50,455 nt of DNA from Frisingicoccus sp009929615 (GCA_028692275.1 JAQUXR010000014.1:1-50455); one strand, 5' to 3'. Positions 39,845 through 49,037 are shown, counted from the first letter of the stretch. The notes: a model not told the origin generated them from the letters alone. Translations and numbers: made by a program.

Positions 39845-42823
39845 ATGTCAAAAATAAGAGTACATGAGTTAGCTAAAGAATTAAATAAAAGTAGTAAAGA
39901 TGTTATATATGCATTAAAGGGACATGGAGTTGTTGTGGAAAGCCATATGAGCACAATCAGTGATGAGAGTGCCGGAAAGATTCGTAAATTCTTCACCGCA
40001 CCACCGGTGAAGAAAGAAGAAGCTCCAAAGGCAGCAGCACCGGAAAGACAGCCGGTAAGACCACAGAGTCCAGCCGGAAATGAACAGCGTCCAGCCGGAA
40101 ATTCTGCACCACAGAATCGTCAGAGTCAGGGACAAAATGGCGAACGCCGCCCATACAATAACAACTACCAGGGCCAGAACCGTCAGGGACAGAATGGTGA
40201 ACGTCGTCCATACAATAACAATTACCAGGGTCAGAACCGTCAGGGACAGGGCCAGGGACAGAATGGTGAACGTCGTCCATACAATAACAATTACCAGGGC
40301 CAGAACCGTCAGGGACAGGGCCAGGGACAGAATGGCGAACGTCGTCCATACAATAATAACTACCAGGGTCAGAACCGTCAGGGAGAAGGCCAGAACGGCG
40401 AACGTCGTCCGTACAATAACAACTACCAGGGCCAGAACCGTCAGGGACAGGGCCAGGGACAGAATGGCGAACGTCGTCCATACAATAACAATTACCAGGG
40501 CCAGAACCGTCAGGGACAGGGCCAGGGACAGAATGGTGAACGTCGTCCATACAATAACAATTACCAGGGTCAGAACCGTCAGGGACAGGGCCAGGGACAG
40601 AATGGTGAACGTCGTCCATACAATAACAATTACCAGGGTCAGAACCGTCAGGGACAGGGCCAGGGACAGAATGGCAGCCGTCCATACAATAGCAATTACC
40701 AGGGCCAGAACCGTCAGGGACAGGGCCAGGGTCAGGGACGTCCATATAATAACAATGGCGGACAGAATCGTCCGGGTCAGGGTGGCTACAACAATAACCG
40801 TGGTGGCGGCTATAATAACAACCGCGGCGGTGGTGGTTACAATAACAACCGTGGGGATGGCAAATTCAATTTGGATTCTGCAATTCCAAAAGAAGTTGTT
40901 GCTACTAAGGATACAACCCGTGAAAACCGGAGAAACTACAAAGACAAAGAAAAGCCGGTTAAGACAGTAACAGATGGCAGAAATGTCAGAAAAGGATTTG
41001 GCGGAAGACCACTTGCAAGAAAAGGTGCACTTCATCCACCAGTTCCAAAGCCAAAGCCAGTTGTTGAAAAGGTAACAAATATTATCCTTCCTGAAATCGT
41101 AACGATTAAAGAACTCGGAGATAAAATGAAAATTTCCGGAGCAGAAATCGTTAAGAAATTATTCCTTGCCGGTAAAATGGTTACATTGAATACAGAAATC
41201 ACATATGATGAGGCAGAAGAAATTGCATTGGAATATGAAGTTCTCTGTGAACATGAAATCGTTATTGACCCGGTTGAAGAAATTCTTAAAGAAGAAGAAG
41301 AGAACGAAGCAGATTTACAGCCAAGACCACCGGTTGTCTGTGTTATGGGTCACGTTGACCATGGTAAAACATCCATTTTGGATGCGATTCGTGACACACA
41401 TGTAACGACAGGTGAAGCCGGCGGTATTACACAGCATATCGGTGCCTATGTGGTTGATGTCAAAGGACAGAAGGTTACATTTTTAGATACACCGGGACAT
41501 GAAGCGTTTACAGCCATGCGTTTACGTGGTGCACAGTCTACAGATATTGCAATCCTTGTTGTTGCTGCAGATGATGGTGTTATGCCACAGACGATTGAGG
41601 CTATCAGCCATGCAAAAGCTGCCGGAATTGAAGTTATCGTTGCTATTAATAAGATTGATAAGCCAAGCGCTAATATCGAACGTGTAAAACAGGAATTGAC
41701 AGAATATGAATTGGTTCCTGAAGACTGGGGCGGAACAACATTGCTTGTACCTGTATCAGCACACACAGGCGAAGGTCTTGATGACTTATTGGATGCAATT
41801 GTTCTTCAGGCAGAAATTTGTGAATTAAAAGCAAATCCAAACCGTAATGCAAGAGGTCTTGTTATTGAGGCTCAGCTGGATAAAGGCCGTGGCCCTGTAG
41901 CAACTGTTCTTGTACAGAAGGGAACACTTCATGTAGGTGACTCTTTGGCAATTGGTGCTGCTTTTGGTAAGGTTCGTGCCATGATAGATGATAAAGGCCG
42001 TCGTATTAAAGAAGCGGGCCCATCGATTCCAGTGGAAATTCTTGGTCTGAATGATGTGCCGGAAGCCGGAGAAGTATTTATAGCAACGGATACAGAAAAA
42101 GAAGCAAGAGTTATTTCTGAGACATTTGTTACTCAGAAGAGAGAAAGACTTTTAGCAGATACAAAAGCAAAATTATCTCTGGATGGTTTATTTGACCAGA
42201 TTCAGGCCGGACAGATTAAAGAGTTAAATATTATTGTTAAAGCGGATGTTCAAGGTTCTGTAGAAGCCGTAAAACAGAGTTTAATGAAATTGTCCAACGA
42301 GGAAGTAGCTATTAAGATTATTCATGGTGGTGTTGGCGCTATTAATGAGTCCGACGTTACTTTGGCATCTACTTCAAATGCGATTATTATTGGTTTCAAT
42401 GTACGTCCGGATAATATGGCAAAAACAGTGGCAGATACTGAAAAAGTTGATATGCGTCTGTACCGTGTTATCTACAATGCTATCGAAGATATTGAAGCAG
42501 CCATGAAGGGTATGCTTGATCCGGAATTCCGTGAAAAGGTTATCGGCCATGCGGAAGTTCGTCAGACCTATAAGGTTTCCGGTGTTGGTACAATCATCGG
42601 TGGTTATGTTCTGGATGGTAAGATTGAGCGTAACTCAAAAGTTCGTCTGCTTCGTGACAATGTTGTTATTCATGAAGGTGAACTGGCTTCTCTGAAACGT
42701 TTCAAAGATGATGTTAAGGAAGTTGCTACCGGATATGAATGCGGTATGTCTCTTGAGAAATTTAATGATGTTAAGGAAGGCGACCAGTTAGAAGTCTTCA
42801 TTATGGAAGAAATTCCAAGATAG
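39845..42823 (+). CDS. infB: Translation initiation factor IF-2 with repeat-rich N-terminus
   Basis: GTPase placing fMet-tRNA on the 30S subunit (992 aa). An IF2_N helix module (1-55) leads into a disordered linker (about 60-345) built of tandem Arg/Asn/Gln/Gly repeats. A second IF2_N-like module (about 405-460) precedes the G domain: GHVDHGKT at 502-509, DTPGH at 548-552, NKID at 602-605. Domains II, III and IV complete the protein. The GTPase and C-terminal parts are ordinary; the linker is exceptional. Confidence 0.97.
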   Translation: MSKIRVHELAKELNKSSKDVIYALKGHGVVVESHMSTISDESAGKIRKFFTAPPVKKEEAPKAAAPERQPVRPQSPAGNEQRPAGNSAPQNRQSQGQNGERRPYNNNYQGQNRQGQNGERRPYNNNYQGQNRQGQGQGQNGERRPYNNNYQGQNRQGQGQGQNGERRPYNNNYQGQNRQGEGQNGERRPYNNNYQGQNRQGQGQGQNGERRPYNNNYQGQNRQGQGQGQNGERRPYNNNYQGQNRQGQGQGQNGERRPYNNNYQGQNRQGQGQGQNGSRPYNSNYQGQNRQGQGQGQGRPYNNNGGQNRPGQGGYNNNRGGGYNNNRGGGGYNNNRGDGKFNLDSAIPKEVVATKDTTRENRRNYKDKEKPVKTVTDGRNVRKGFGGRPLARKGALHPPVPKPKPVVEKVTNIILPEIVTIKELGDKMKISGAEIVKKLFLAGKMVTLNTEITYDEAEEIALEYEVLCEHEIVIDPVEEILKEEEENEADLQPRPPVVCVMGHVDHGKTSILDAIRDTHVTTGEAGGITQHIGAYVVDVKGQKVTFLDTPGHEAFTAMRLRGAQSTDIAILVVAADDGVMPQTIEAISHAKAAGIEVIVAINKIDKPSANIERVKQELTEYELVPEDWGGTTLLVPVSAHTGEGLDDLLDAIVLQAEICELKANPNRNARGLVIEAQLDKGRGPVATVLVQKGTLHVGDSLAIGAAFGKVRAMIDDKGRRIKEAGPSIPVEILGLNDVPEAGEVFIATDTEKEARVISETFVTQKRERLLADTKAKLSLDGLFDQIQAGQIKELNIIVKADVQGSVEAVKQSLMKLSNEEVAIKIIHGGVGAINESDVTLASTSNAIIIGFNVRPDNMAKTVADTEKVDMRLYRVIYNAIEDIEAAMKGMLDPEFREKVIGHAEVRQTYKVSGVGTIIGGYVLDGKIERNSKVRLLRDNVVIHEGELASLKRFKDDVKEVATGYECGMSLEKFNDVKEGDQLEVFIMEEIPR
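40138..40859 (+). repeat. In-frame tandem repeats in infB (unit mostly 69 bases / 23 residues)
   Basis: The 15-residue core ERRPYNNNYQGQNRQ occurs eight times without a change. Then comes one variant (SRPYNSNYQGQNRQ), a decayed copy, and three GGYNNNRG-type units. Spacers between cores are QNG, QGQGQNG or EGQNG preceded by G, so units are 57, 63 or 69 bases, always whole codons. DNA copies differ at only a few third positions, pointing to recent duplication or homogenisation. Confidence 0.95.
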
Positions 42824-42833
42824 AGAGGAATTT

Positions 42834-43220
42834 ATGAGAAAGAACAGTATAAAGAATACACGAATCAATGGAGAAGTTCAGCGAGAACTTAGCCGGATTA
42901 TCACACGGGAAATCAAAGACCCGAGAATTTCTTCACTGACATCGGTTGTTGCTGTAGAGGTAGCACCTGATTTAAAAACTTGTAGAGCTTATATCAGTGT
43001 TCTCGGAGATGAAAAGGTTCAGAAGTCAACTTTAGAGGGGCTGAACAGTGCTATGGGTTTTATCCGTAAGGAAATAGCCCATTCCATTAATCTTAGAAAC
43101 ACACCGGCAATTACATTTGTTATGGACCAGTCCATTGAATATGGTGTTAATATGTCAAAGAAGATTTCTGAGGTTAACAAGGATTTAAAAAGGGAAGATG
43201 ATGAAGATGAGCTTTCTTGA
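42834..43220 (+). CDS. rbfA: Ribosome-binding factor A
   Basis: A 128-residue KH-fold 30S maturation and cold-adaptation factor. RINGEVQRELSRIITREIKD (about 11-30) and APDLKTCRAYISVLG (about 44-58) are characteristic. The acidic C-terminal tail (REDDEDELS) overlaps the start of nrnA, so the two are translationally coupled. Preceded by GAGAGGAA. Confidence 0.93.
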   Translation: MRKNSIKNTRINGEVQRELSRIITREIKDPRISSLTSVVAVEVAPDLKTCRAYISVLGDEKVQKSTLEGLNSAMGFIRKEIAHSINLRNTPAITFVMDQSIEYGVNMSKKISEVNKDLKREDDEDELS

Positions 43221-44169
43221 AAATCAAATTATACAGAGTAAAACCGTTGCCATCACAGGTCATACAAGACCGGATGGTGACTGTGTTGGCTCTTGTATGG
43301 GACTCTATAATTATATTGTAGAGAATTACCCGGATATAGAAGTTGATGTTTATCTGGAGTCTGTTCCGGAAAGTTATAAGCTGGTAAAGCGTTCGGAAGA
43401 GGTTAAACAGCCGACAGGACAGCCAAAAGCCTATGATTTATTTATTTCACTGGATAACAGCCAGAGAGACAGAATGACTGCAGGAGTGGAAGAATGGTTT
43501 GATATGGCGGCAGTGACTATGAATATCGACCATCATATCAGCAATACGGAATTTGCCCAGATAAATCATGTAGTGCCAAAAGCCAGCTCGGCCAGCGAAG
43601 TGCTTTATGATTTACTGAATCCTGAGAAAATAACTCTTTCAGCTGCTGAGGCTATTTATATGGGAATTATATGTGATTCGGGTGTATTTAAGTATTCGAA
43701 TACCTCAGAACATACCATGCAGGTTGCAGGATGTCTGTTGACAGCAGGTGTTGACAGCAGCCGGTGGATTGATGAAGTTTTTTATGAGCGTACCTACGTT
43801 CAGGCCCAGCTGTTGGGACAGGCTTTATTAAACAGCTGCAGGGTATTCGATAATAAATGTATTTATACAATCATTACCCGGAAAATGTTTGATGATTTCC
43901 ATGCAGGCCACGAGGACCTGGAAGGAATTGTGGAACAGCTCCGGTTGACAAAAGGGGTAGAAGTAGCTATCCTTATTTCAGAAAATGAAATAGGAACAAG
44001 TAAATTCAGTTTCCGTTCTAAGAGTTATGTGGATGTGAATCAGGTTGCGGCCCTTCAGGGTGGTGGTGGACATATCCGCGCAGCCGGATGTACGGTGCAT
44101 GGGGATTTACATGTTGCGTTAAAACAGTTTTTAGAAGTGATAGAAGGACAGTTGAGTGCCGATGTATAA
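43198..44169 (+). CDS. nrnA: Bifunctional oligoribonuclease / pAp phosphatase NrnA (DHH family)
   Basis: DHH/DHHA1 phosphoesterase (323 aa) that degrades nanoRNAs and 3',5'-pAp. The metal sites are TRPDGDCVGS (about 23-32), a SLDNS motif (about 84-88), NIDHHIS (about 110-116) and a later CDSGVFKYS. The C-terminal DHHA1 motif is GGGGHIRAAG. Start codons at 43198, 43201 and 43207 are all possible; AAGGGAAG fits the later ones best. It sits between rbfA and truB as in many Firmicutes. Confidence 0.92.
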   Translation: MMKMSFLENQIIQSKTVAITGHTRPDGDCVGSCMGLYNYIVENYPDIEVDVYLESVPESYKLVKRSEEVKQPTGQPKAYDLFISLDNSQRDRMTAGVEEWFDMAAVTMNIDHHISNTEFAQINHVVPKASSASEVLYDLLNPEKITLSAAEAIYMGIICDSGVFKYSNTSEHTMQVAGCLLTAGVDSSRWIDEVFYERTYVQAQLLGQALLNSCRVFDNKCIYTIITRKMFDDFHAGHEDLEGIVEQLRLTKGVEVAILISENEIGTSKFSFRSKSYVDVNQVAALQGGGGHIRAAGCTVHGDLHVALKQFLEVIEGQLSADV

Positions 44170-45064
44170 TGGAATAATTAATATTTATAAAGAAGCCGGA
44201 TATACGTCCCATGATGTAGTTGCAAAGCTGCGGGGCATATTAAAGCAGAAGAAAATCGGACATACAGGGACTTTAGACCCGGAGGCAGTTGGAGTACTTC
44301 CGGTCTGTCTTGGTAAAGGGACTAAAGTCTGTGACCTTCTTACGGATAAAGATAAGATTTATGAAACAGTGATGCACCTGGGTGTTGTAACAGATACACA
44401 GGATATGACAGGAAAGATTTTAGAATCTTCACCGGTTGAAACCGGGCGGGAAGAGCTGGAACGTGTACTTGAACAATTCAGAGGTGATTATGCGCAGATT
44501 CCACCCATGTATTCTGCATTAAAGGTCCAGGGGAAGAAGCTTTATGAACTGGCCCGAGAGGGAAAAACGGTGGAGCGAAAGCCGCGAAATGTTCAGATTT
44601 TCGCTTTGGAACTACTGGAGATAGAGCCGGATGGCATTCATGTTCATATGAGGGTTCATTGTTCAAAAGGCACTTATATTCGTACACTTTGTCACGATAT
44701 TGGCAGAAAACTGGGTTGTGGTGCAGCCATGGAGAAATTAGTCCGAACCCAGGTTGGTATTTTTAAAATAGACGAGGCGATGAAACTGGATGAGGTTGAA
44801 GCCAGCCTTCGGAATAATTCTATTGAGGATAAAATACGTACAATCGACAGCCTTTTTGAAGCCTGGCCAAAAGCCAGAGTGAAAGAAGGAATGGATTTAC
44901 TACTCTATAACGGCAATATGCTTTCAAAGGACCATCTGGAAATTGAAGGCGGGGAAATGTCCGGTGAAAAGTACCGGATTTATGACAGTCAGGGGAAATT
45001 CTGTGCTATCTATACCTATGATGTAAAGCGTGGAATATTTAAAAACGAAAAAATGTTTGTGTAA
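44156..45064 (+). CDS. truB: tRNA pseudouridine(55) synthase TruB
   Basis: Makes pseudouridine 55 in the T-loop of tRNAs. The catalytic Asp is in GHTGTLDPEAVG (Asp at residue 41 from the GTG start). PPMYSALKVQGKKLYELARE (about 120-139) and RVHCSKGTYIRTLCHDIG complete the signature. GTG at 44156 has AAGGA at the right distance; ATG at 44162, two codons later, is equally possible. It overlaps the end of nrnA. About 302 residues. Confidence 0.94.
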   Translation: MPMYNGIINIYKEAGYTSHDVVAKLRGILKQKKIGHTGTLDPEAVGVLPVCLGKGTKVCDLLTDKDKIYETVMHLGVVTDTQDMTGKILESSPVETGREELERVLEQFRGDYAQIPPMYSALKVQGKKLYELAREGKTVERKPRNVQIFALELLEIEPDGIHVHMRVHCSKGTYIRTLCHDIGRKLGCGAAMEKLVRTQVGIFKIDEAMKLDEVEASLRNNSIEDKIRTIDSLFEAWPKARVKEGMDLLLYNGNMLSKDHLEIEGGEMSGEKYRIYDSQGKFCAIYTYDVKRGIFKNEKMFV

Positions 45065-45081
45065 TCAGCGGGAGATTAGAC

Positions 45082-46053
45082 ATGATATATATTACAGGAA
45101 CAAAAGAAATTCATTTGGAAAATACAGCAGTGGCTCTGGGAAAGTTCGATGGACTTCATCGGGGACACCAGATTTTAATAGAGAAAATTAAAGAGCATAA
45201 GGCACAGGGCCTGCAGGCAGTCATGTTTACATTTGATTTTCATCCGGCCGCACTTTTATCCAATAAACCTCAGGAATTAATATTTACCCGGGATGAACGG
45301 ATAAAATGGGCAGAAAAGATGGGAATTGATGTTTTGATTGAATTTCCTTTTACCAAGGAAACCTCAGGAATGGAAGCGGAGGATTTCATTAAGGACATTC
45401 TTATTGATGCCATAGGGGCAAAAGTAATTGTTGCCGGCAGTGATTTTCATTTTGGACATGAACGCCGGGGCAATGTAGAGATGCTGAAGGCGGTTGGCAA
45501 AGAACTGGGCTTTTCGGTAGATGTCTGCCATAAACTTCAGACCTTGGCACCGGTTTTTGAGGATGGTGCTTTTACCGGACGCAAAGAACTGCGGGATGTG
45601 AGCAGTACGCTTATACGGGAAGCTATTCGCCGCGGTGATATGGAATTTGCTGCAGAGATGCTTGGTACACCATTTTCGGTTTCAGGGGAAGTCATCCATG
45701 GACGTCAGCTTGGACGTAAGCTGGGGATGCCGACAGCAAATGTTGCACCACCACTGCATAAGATTATGCCGCCAAACGGTGTCTATTCATCGAGAACGCT
45801 GGTCGGCGATTATGTATATCATTCCGTAACCAATATTGGTTTTAATCCAACGGTGGCTGATAATAACAGCAAACGAATGGAGACCTATGTCTATGATTTT
45901 TCAGGAAGTCTTTATGGTGAAGAAATCGAAGTTCAGCTTTTCAGATTTGAACGGCCGGAGATGAAATTTGATAGTGTAGAAGATTTGAAAAATCAGATTC
46001 ATTTAGATAAAGCTAAAACAATGGAGTATTTTGGTACCCATTACCATATTTAA
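45082..46053 (+). CDS. ribF: Bifunctional riboflavin kinase / FAD synthetase RibF
   Basis: Converts riboflavin to FMN and then FAD (323 aa). The N-terminal nucleotidyltransferase has ALGKFDGLHRGHQ (about 18-30) and VAGSDFHFGHERRG. The C-terminal flavokinase has GRKLGMPTANV (about 213-223) and NGVYSSRTLV. Last gene of the rimP-infB operon, ending in a terminator. TruB-RibF adjacency is standard in Firmicutes. Confidence 0.95.
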   Translation: MIYITGTKEIHLENTAVALGKFDGLHRGHQILIEKIKEHKAQGLQAVMFTFDFHPAALLSNKPQELIFTRDERIKWAEKMGIDVLIEFPFTKETSGMEAEDFIKDILIDAIGAKVIVAGSDFHFGHERRGNVEMLKAVGKELGFSVDVCHKLQTLAPVFEDGAFTGRKELRDVSSTLIREAIRRGDMEFAAEMLGTPFSVSGEVIHGRQLGRKLGMPTANVAPPLHKIMPPNGVYSSRTLVGDYVYHSVTNIGFNPTVADNNSKRMETYVYDFSGSLYGEEIEVQLFRFERPEMKFDSVEDLKNQIHLDKAKTMEYFGTHYHI

Positions 46054-46060
46054 ATTATTC

Positions 46061-46098
46061 AAAAGACATTTCTCATAAATCGAGAGGTGTCTTTTTTC
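46061..46098 (+). terminator. Intrinsic terminator after ribF
   Basis: A 14-bp stem (46061-46074 with 46082-46095, two G-U pairs) with a seven-base loop is followed by T to 46097. It ends the rimP-ribF operon. Confidence 0.8.
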
Positions 46099-46120
46099 AA
46101 ATTCACAATCGAACATATGT

Positions 46121-46149
46121 TTGACTATGGGGCGTGAATATGGTATACT
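46121..46149 (+). promoter_or_regulatory. Strong sigma-A-type promoter for the radical-SAM/DUF4130 pair
   Basis: TTGACT (46121-46126), 17-base spacer, TATACT (46144-46149) with a TGG extended -10. Predicted start is near 46156, with AGGAGTGAGG about 10 bases before the ATG at 46190. Confidence 0.7.
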
Positions 46150-46189
46150 CAAATCAGTAAAAATGTATGAACAGGAGTGAGGAACAGTC

Positions 46190-47536
46190 ATGGAATATCT
46201 GATGTCTGAAGATAAAGTACAACAGAAGTTAACGATATTGGCAGACGCGGCCAAGTATGATGTGGCCTGCACGTCTTCCGGCGTGAACCGTAAGAGTGGC
46301 GGTCAGGGTATGGGGAATTCCCGGGCGGCTGGAATCTGTCATAGCTTTGCTTCGGATGGCCGGTGTATCTCTCTTCTTAAGATTCTTCTGTCCAATGACT
46401 GTATTTATGATTGTAAGTATTGTAAGAATCGTTCCAGCAACGATGTTCCGAGAGCAACTTTTACACCGGAGGAGATATGTCAGCTGACGATGGGATTTTA
46501 CCGAAGAAACTATATCGAAGGTCTTTTCCTGAGTTCAGGCGTGGTTAAGAATCCTCATTATACGATGGAACTTATGTATGAAACCCTGGTTCTTCTTCGG
46601 GAGAAGTACCAGTTTCATGGCTATATTCACGTGAAGTCTATTCCGGGAGCGGATGAGGAACTGATTCGAAGAACCGGATTTTATGCAGACCGAATGAGCT
46701 GCAACCTGGAACTTCCGACAGCAGAGGGCCTTAAGAAACTGGCACCGAATAAGGACCGGAAGATGATATTAAGTCCTCTGAGACAGGTTCAGAAGGGGAT
46801 TCTTCAGAATAAAGAGGAGCTGACTGTCTACCGGCATGCTCCAAAGTTTGTTCCGGCAGGACAGAGTACCCAGGTCATGGTGGGGGCCACGCCGGAAAGT
46901 GATTATCAGATTATTTCGGTAGCGGAAGCCTTATATAAGAAATTTGCTCTGCGCCGTGTTTTTTACTCTGCGTATATTGCGGTGAACCAGGATAATCTGC
47001 TTCCGGCAGTGAACACACAGCCACCTCTCTTGCGGGAACACAGACTCTATCAGGCAGACTGGCTTCTTAGATTTTATGGCTTTAGTGCAGATGAATTGCT
47101 GAGTGAACAGCAGGATTCCTTTAATATTGCTTTGGACCCTAAGTGTGACTGGGCCTTGCGGAATCTGGATAAGTTTCCGGTTGAGATTAACCGGGCATCC
47201 TATGAGATGATTCTCAGAGTTCCGGGTATCGGCTTCACAGGCGCAAGACGTATTTGCCAGGCACGACGGCATACAGCACTGGATTTTAAGGATTTAAAAA
47301 AGATGGGAATTGTTTTAAAGAGAGCTGTTTATTTTATCACCTGTTCGGGGAAGATGATGTATCGTATCCGTTTTGATCAGGATGCAATTACAAGAAATCT
47401 TTTATCAGTTCATGAACGTCTGCCCCGGGAAGTACAGGAATCTATATCCGGATACCGCCAGTTATCCCTTTTTTATGACCGGCAGGAGAGCCGGTGGAAT
47501 ATTCCGCTGCCTGAAACAAGGGAGATGGTTGTATGA
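46190..47536 (+). CDS. Putative DNA modification/repair radical SAM protein
   Basis: A 448-residue radical SAM protein of the group named in family databases as a putative DNA modification/repair radical SAM protein linked to uracil-DNA glycosylase. Cluster ligands are C71, C75 and C78 (CIYDCKYC). A helix-hairpin-helix DNA-binding motif (about 330-360, with LRVPGIGFTGARRI) supports action on nucleic acid. An N-terminal Cys-bearing segment (C27, C50, C59) precedes the core. The reaction is unknown. It overlaps the next gene by four bases (ATGA) and shares its promoter at 46121. Confidence 0.85.
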   Translation: MEYLMSEDKVQQKLTILADAAKYDVACTSSGVNRKSGGQGMGNSRAAGICHSFASDGRCISLLKILLSNDCIYDCKYCKNRSSNDVPRATFTPEEICQLTMGFYRRNYIEGLFLSSGVVKNPHYTMELMYETLVLLREKYQFHGYIHVKSIPGADEELIRRTGFYADRMSCNLELPTAEGLKKLAPNKDRKMILSPLRQVQKGILQNKEELTVYRHAPKFVPAGQSTQVMVGATPESDYQIISVAEALYKKFALRRVFYSAYIAVNQDNLLPAVNTQPPLLREHRLYQADWLLRFYGFSADELLSEQQDSFNIALDPKCDWALRNLDKFPVEINRASYEMILRVPGIGFTGARRICQARRHTALDFKDLKKMGIVLKRAVYFITCSGKMMYRIRFDQDAITRNLLSVHERLPREVQESISGYRQLSLFYDRQESRWNIPLPETREMVV

Positions 47537-48303
47537 AAGCACCTAGAGTTTATATGTGTGAAGATTCTCTGGAGGGAATTCTTTCTGCGGTTCATGGAGC
47601 ATATATGAGTCGGTATGGACATGAGTATCAGTCTGTGGCAGCCGGGGACTATGTCGAGAGAGAATTGTTTACAGAGTATATTTCCGTGGTAACAGATGTG
47701 GATAAGGCCATGCGCGTAGCCGATGCGGTGGTTCATAAGATTTCAGGTCTGGCCTGGCATTGGATTAAGTATGCAGCTATGTCCTGTCATATGGATAAAG
47801 CAGATAGCATTTATAAGTTTCTGGTTTTGGGATTTCGGGAAGGACCAAAGATTATTGAACAGCTGGCGAATCCTATAGTGAACCGGATGATGTGGCTGGA
47901 ACGGGAAGTGTCGAGGGAAACTCAGAGGTTGTATGGTTTTGTCCGCTTTAAAGAATTAAGCCAGGGAATTATGTTTTCCAAGCTGGCACCGAAGCATCAT
48001 CAGCTGCCCCTGCTGGCGGAACATTTTGCAGACCGTTTTCCGATGGAGAACTGGATGATTTATGATGAAAACCGCCATGAGGTCTGTGTTCATGAAGTGG
48101 GCAAGGGCTGGTTTATGACCTCTTCAGTGACAGCAGATGACAGTGTGATTCGGCAGGTTTCCGAGAGTGAAAAACAGTTTGAGGAATGGTGGAAGAGTTT
48201 TTATGAAACTATTGGCATTAAGGAACGGGAGAACCCAAGATGCCGGATGAATATGATGCCTAAGATGTACTGGAAGAATATGCCGGAGATGATGGGAAGA
48301 TAA
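47533..48303 (+). CDS. DUF4130/TIGR03915-type probable DNA metabolism protein
   Basis: A 256-residue protein that appears to be the constant partner of the radical SAM gene before it. The central KISGLAWHWIKYAAMSCHMDKADSIY region and FVRFKELSQGIMFSKLAPKHHQLPLLAEHFADRF (about 136-169, quoted here only as positions plus FVRFKEL and ADRF) are characteristic. In some bacteria this domain is fused to a uracil-DNA-glycosylase-like domain; here the protein ends without one. Biochemical role is unknown. No membrane segments or signal peptide. Confidence 0.8.
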   Translation: MKAPRVYMCEDSLEGILSAVHGAYMSRYGHEYQSVAAGDYVERELFTEYISVVTDVDKAMRVADAVVHKISGLAWHWIKYAAMSCHMDKADSIYKFLVLGFREGPKIIEQLANPIVNRMMWLEREVSRETQRLYGFVRFKELSQGIMFSKLAPKHHQLPLLAEHFADRFPMENWMIYDENRHEVCVHEVGKGWFMTSSVTADDSVIRQVSESEKQFEEWWKSFYETIGIKERENPRCRMNMMPKMYWKNMPEMMGR

Positions 48304-48364
48304 TCAAAGAATACTTCCTGGAGAGGATTCATTTATGATATACTTCCCTTTGGGAGGAATAGAG

Positions 48365-48970
48365 ATGAGCAGAATAATTTTAGCTTCCGCCTCACCAAGA
48401 CGGCGGGAATTATTGACGCAGATTGGATTAAAGTTTGAAATTATGCCAAGTCAGAAAGAGGAAGTCATAAAGGAACAGGATGTGACGGAGACGGTGATGA
48501 ATCTGGCAGCTGTTAAGGCGATGGACATTTATAAACAGCTGAGTGAAACATCTTTGGAAGAGGATATTCTTGTGATAGGTGCGGACACGGTTGTTGCTTT
48601 AGATGGAAAGATTCTGGGTAAACCAAAGGATGAAGAGGATGCCTTTCGGATGCTTCGGTTTCTTCAGGGAAACACCCATCAGGTATACACAGGTGTCTGT
48701 CTGATAACCTCTGAGAAGATGCAGATTTTTTATGAATGTACAGATGTGGTTATGTATTCCCTTGCGGATGAAGATATTCGTTCTTATATACGCAGTGGGG
48801 AGCCGATGGATAAGGCTGGAAGTTACGCTATACAAGGGCTGGCAGCAGTATTTGTCGAAAAAATCTGTGGAGACTATAACAACGTGGTCGGGCTGCCGGT
48901 GGCAAGTATATGGCAGCATCTTATGAAGAATAAAAAGATGGCAAAGATAGCCATGGAACACAAAGAATGA
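48365..48970 (+). CDS. maf: Maf family nucleotide pyrophosphatase
   Basis: House-cleaning nucleoside triphosphate pyrophosphatase (201 aa), acting on dTTP/UTP or modified pyrimidine nucleotides and associated with septum inhibition in Bacillus. The N-terminal ASASPRRRELL, then VIGADTVVALDGKILGKPKD (about 66-85) and the GSYAIQGLA loop are the family motifs. The ATG at 48365 follows GGGAGGAATAG; an in-frame ATG at 48335 would add ten unconserved residues. It starts 62 bases after the DUF4130 gene and may be co-transcribed with it. Confidence 0.93.
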   Translation: MSRIILASASPRRRELLTQIGLKFEIMPSQKEEVIKEQDVTETVMNLAAVKAMDIYKQLSETSLEEDILVIGADTVVALDGKILGKPKDEEDAFRMLRFLQGNTHQVYTGVCLITSEKMQIFYECTDVVMYSLADEDIRSYIRSGEPMDKAGSYAIQGLAAVFVEKICGDYNNVVGLPVASIWQHLMKNKKMAKIAMEHKE

Positions 48971-48999
48971 TTGCATCCATAAGGCAGTCGTGCTAGAAT
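48971..48999 (+). promoter_or_regulatory. Sigma-A-type promoter for the 427-residue unknown gene
   Basis: TTGCAT (48971-48976), 17-base spacer, TAGAAT (48994-48999) with TGC extended -10 at 48991-48993. It begins directly after the maf stop and gives a leader of about 33 bases. Confidence 0.6.
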
Positions 49000-49037
49000 A
49001 GTATAGTTAGTCATAATATGAAAGTAAGGGGCTTTTT

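Noticed and set aside
39914..41035. Long open frames on the minus strand and in another plus frame across the infB repeats
   Set aside because: They exist because the repeat units are whole codons with no stop in several frames. They are low-complexity, lack ribosome sites and lie inside infB.
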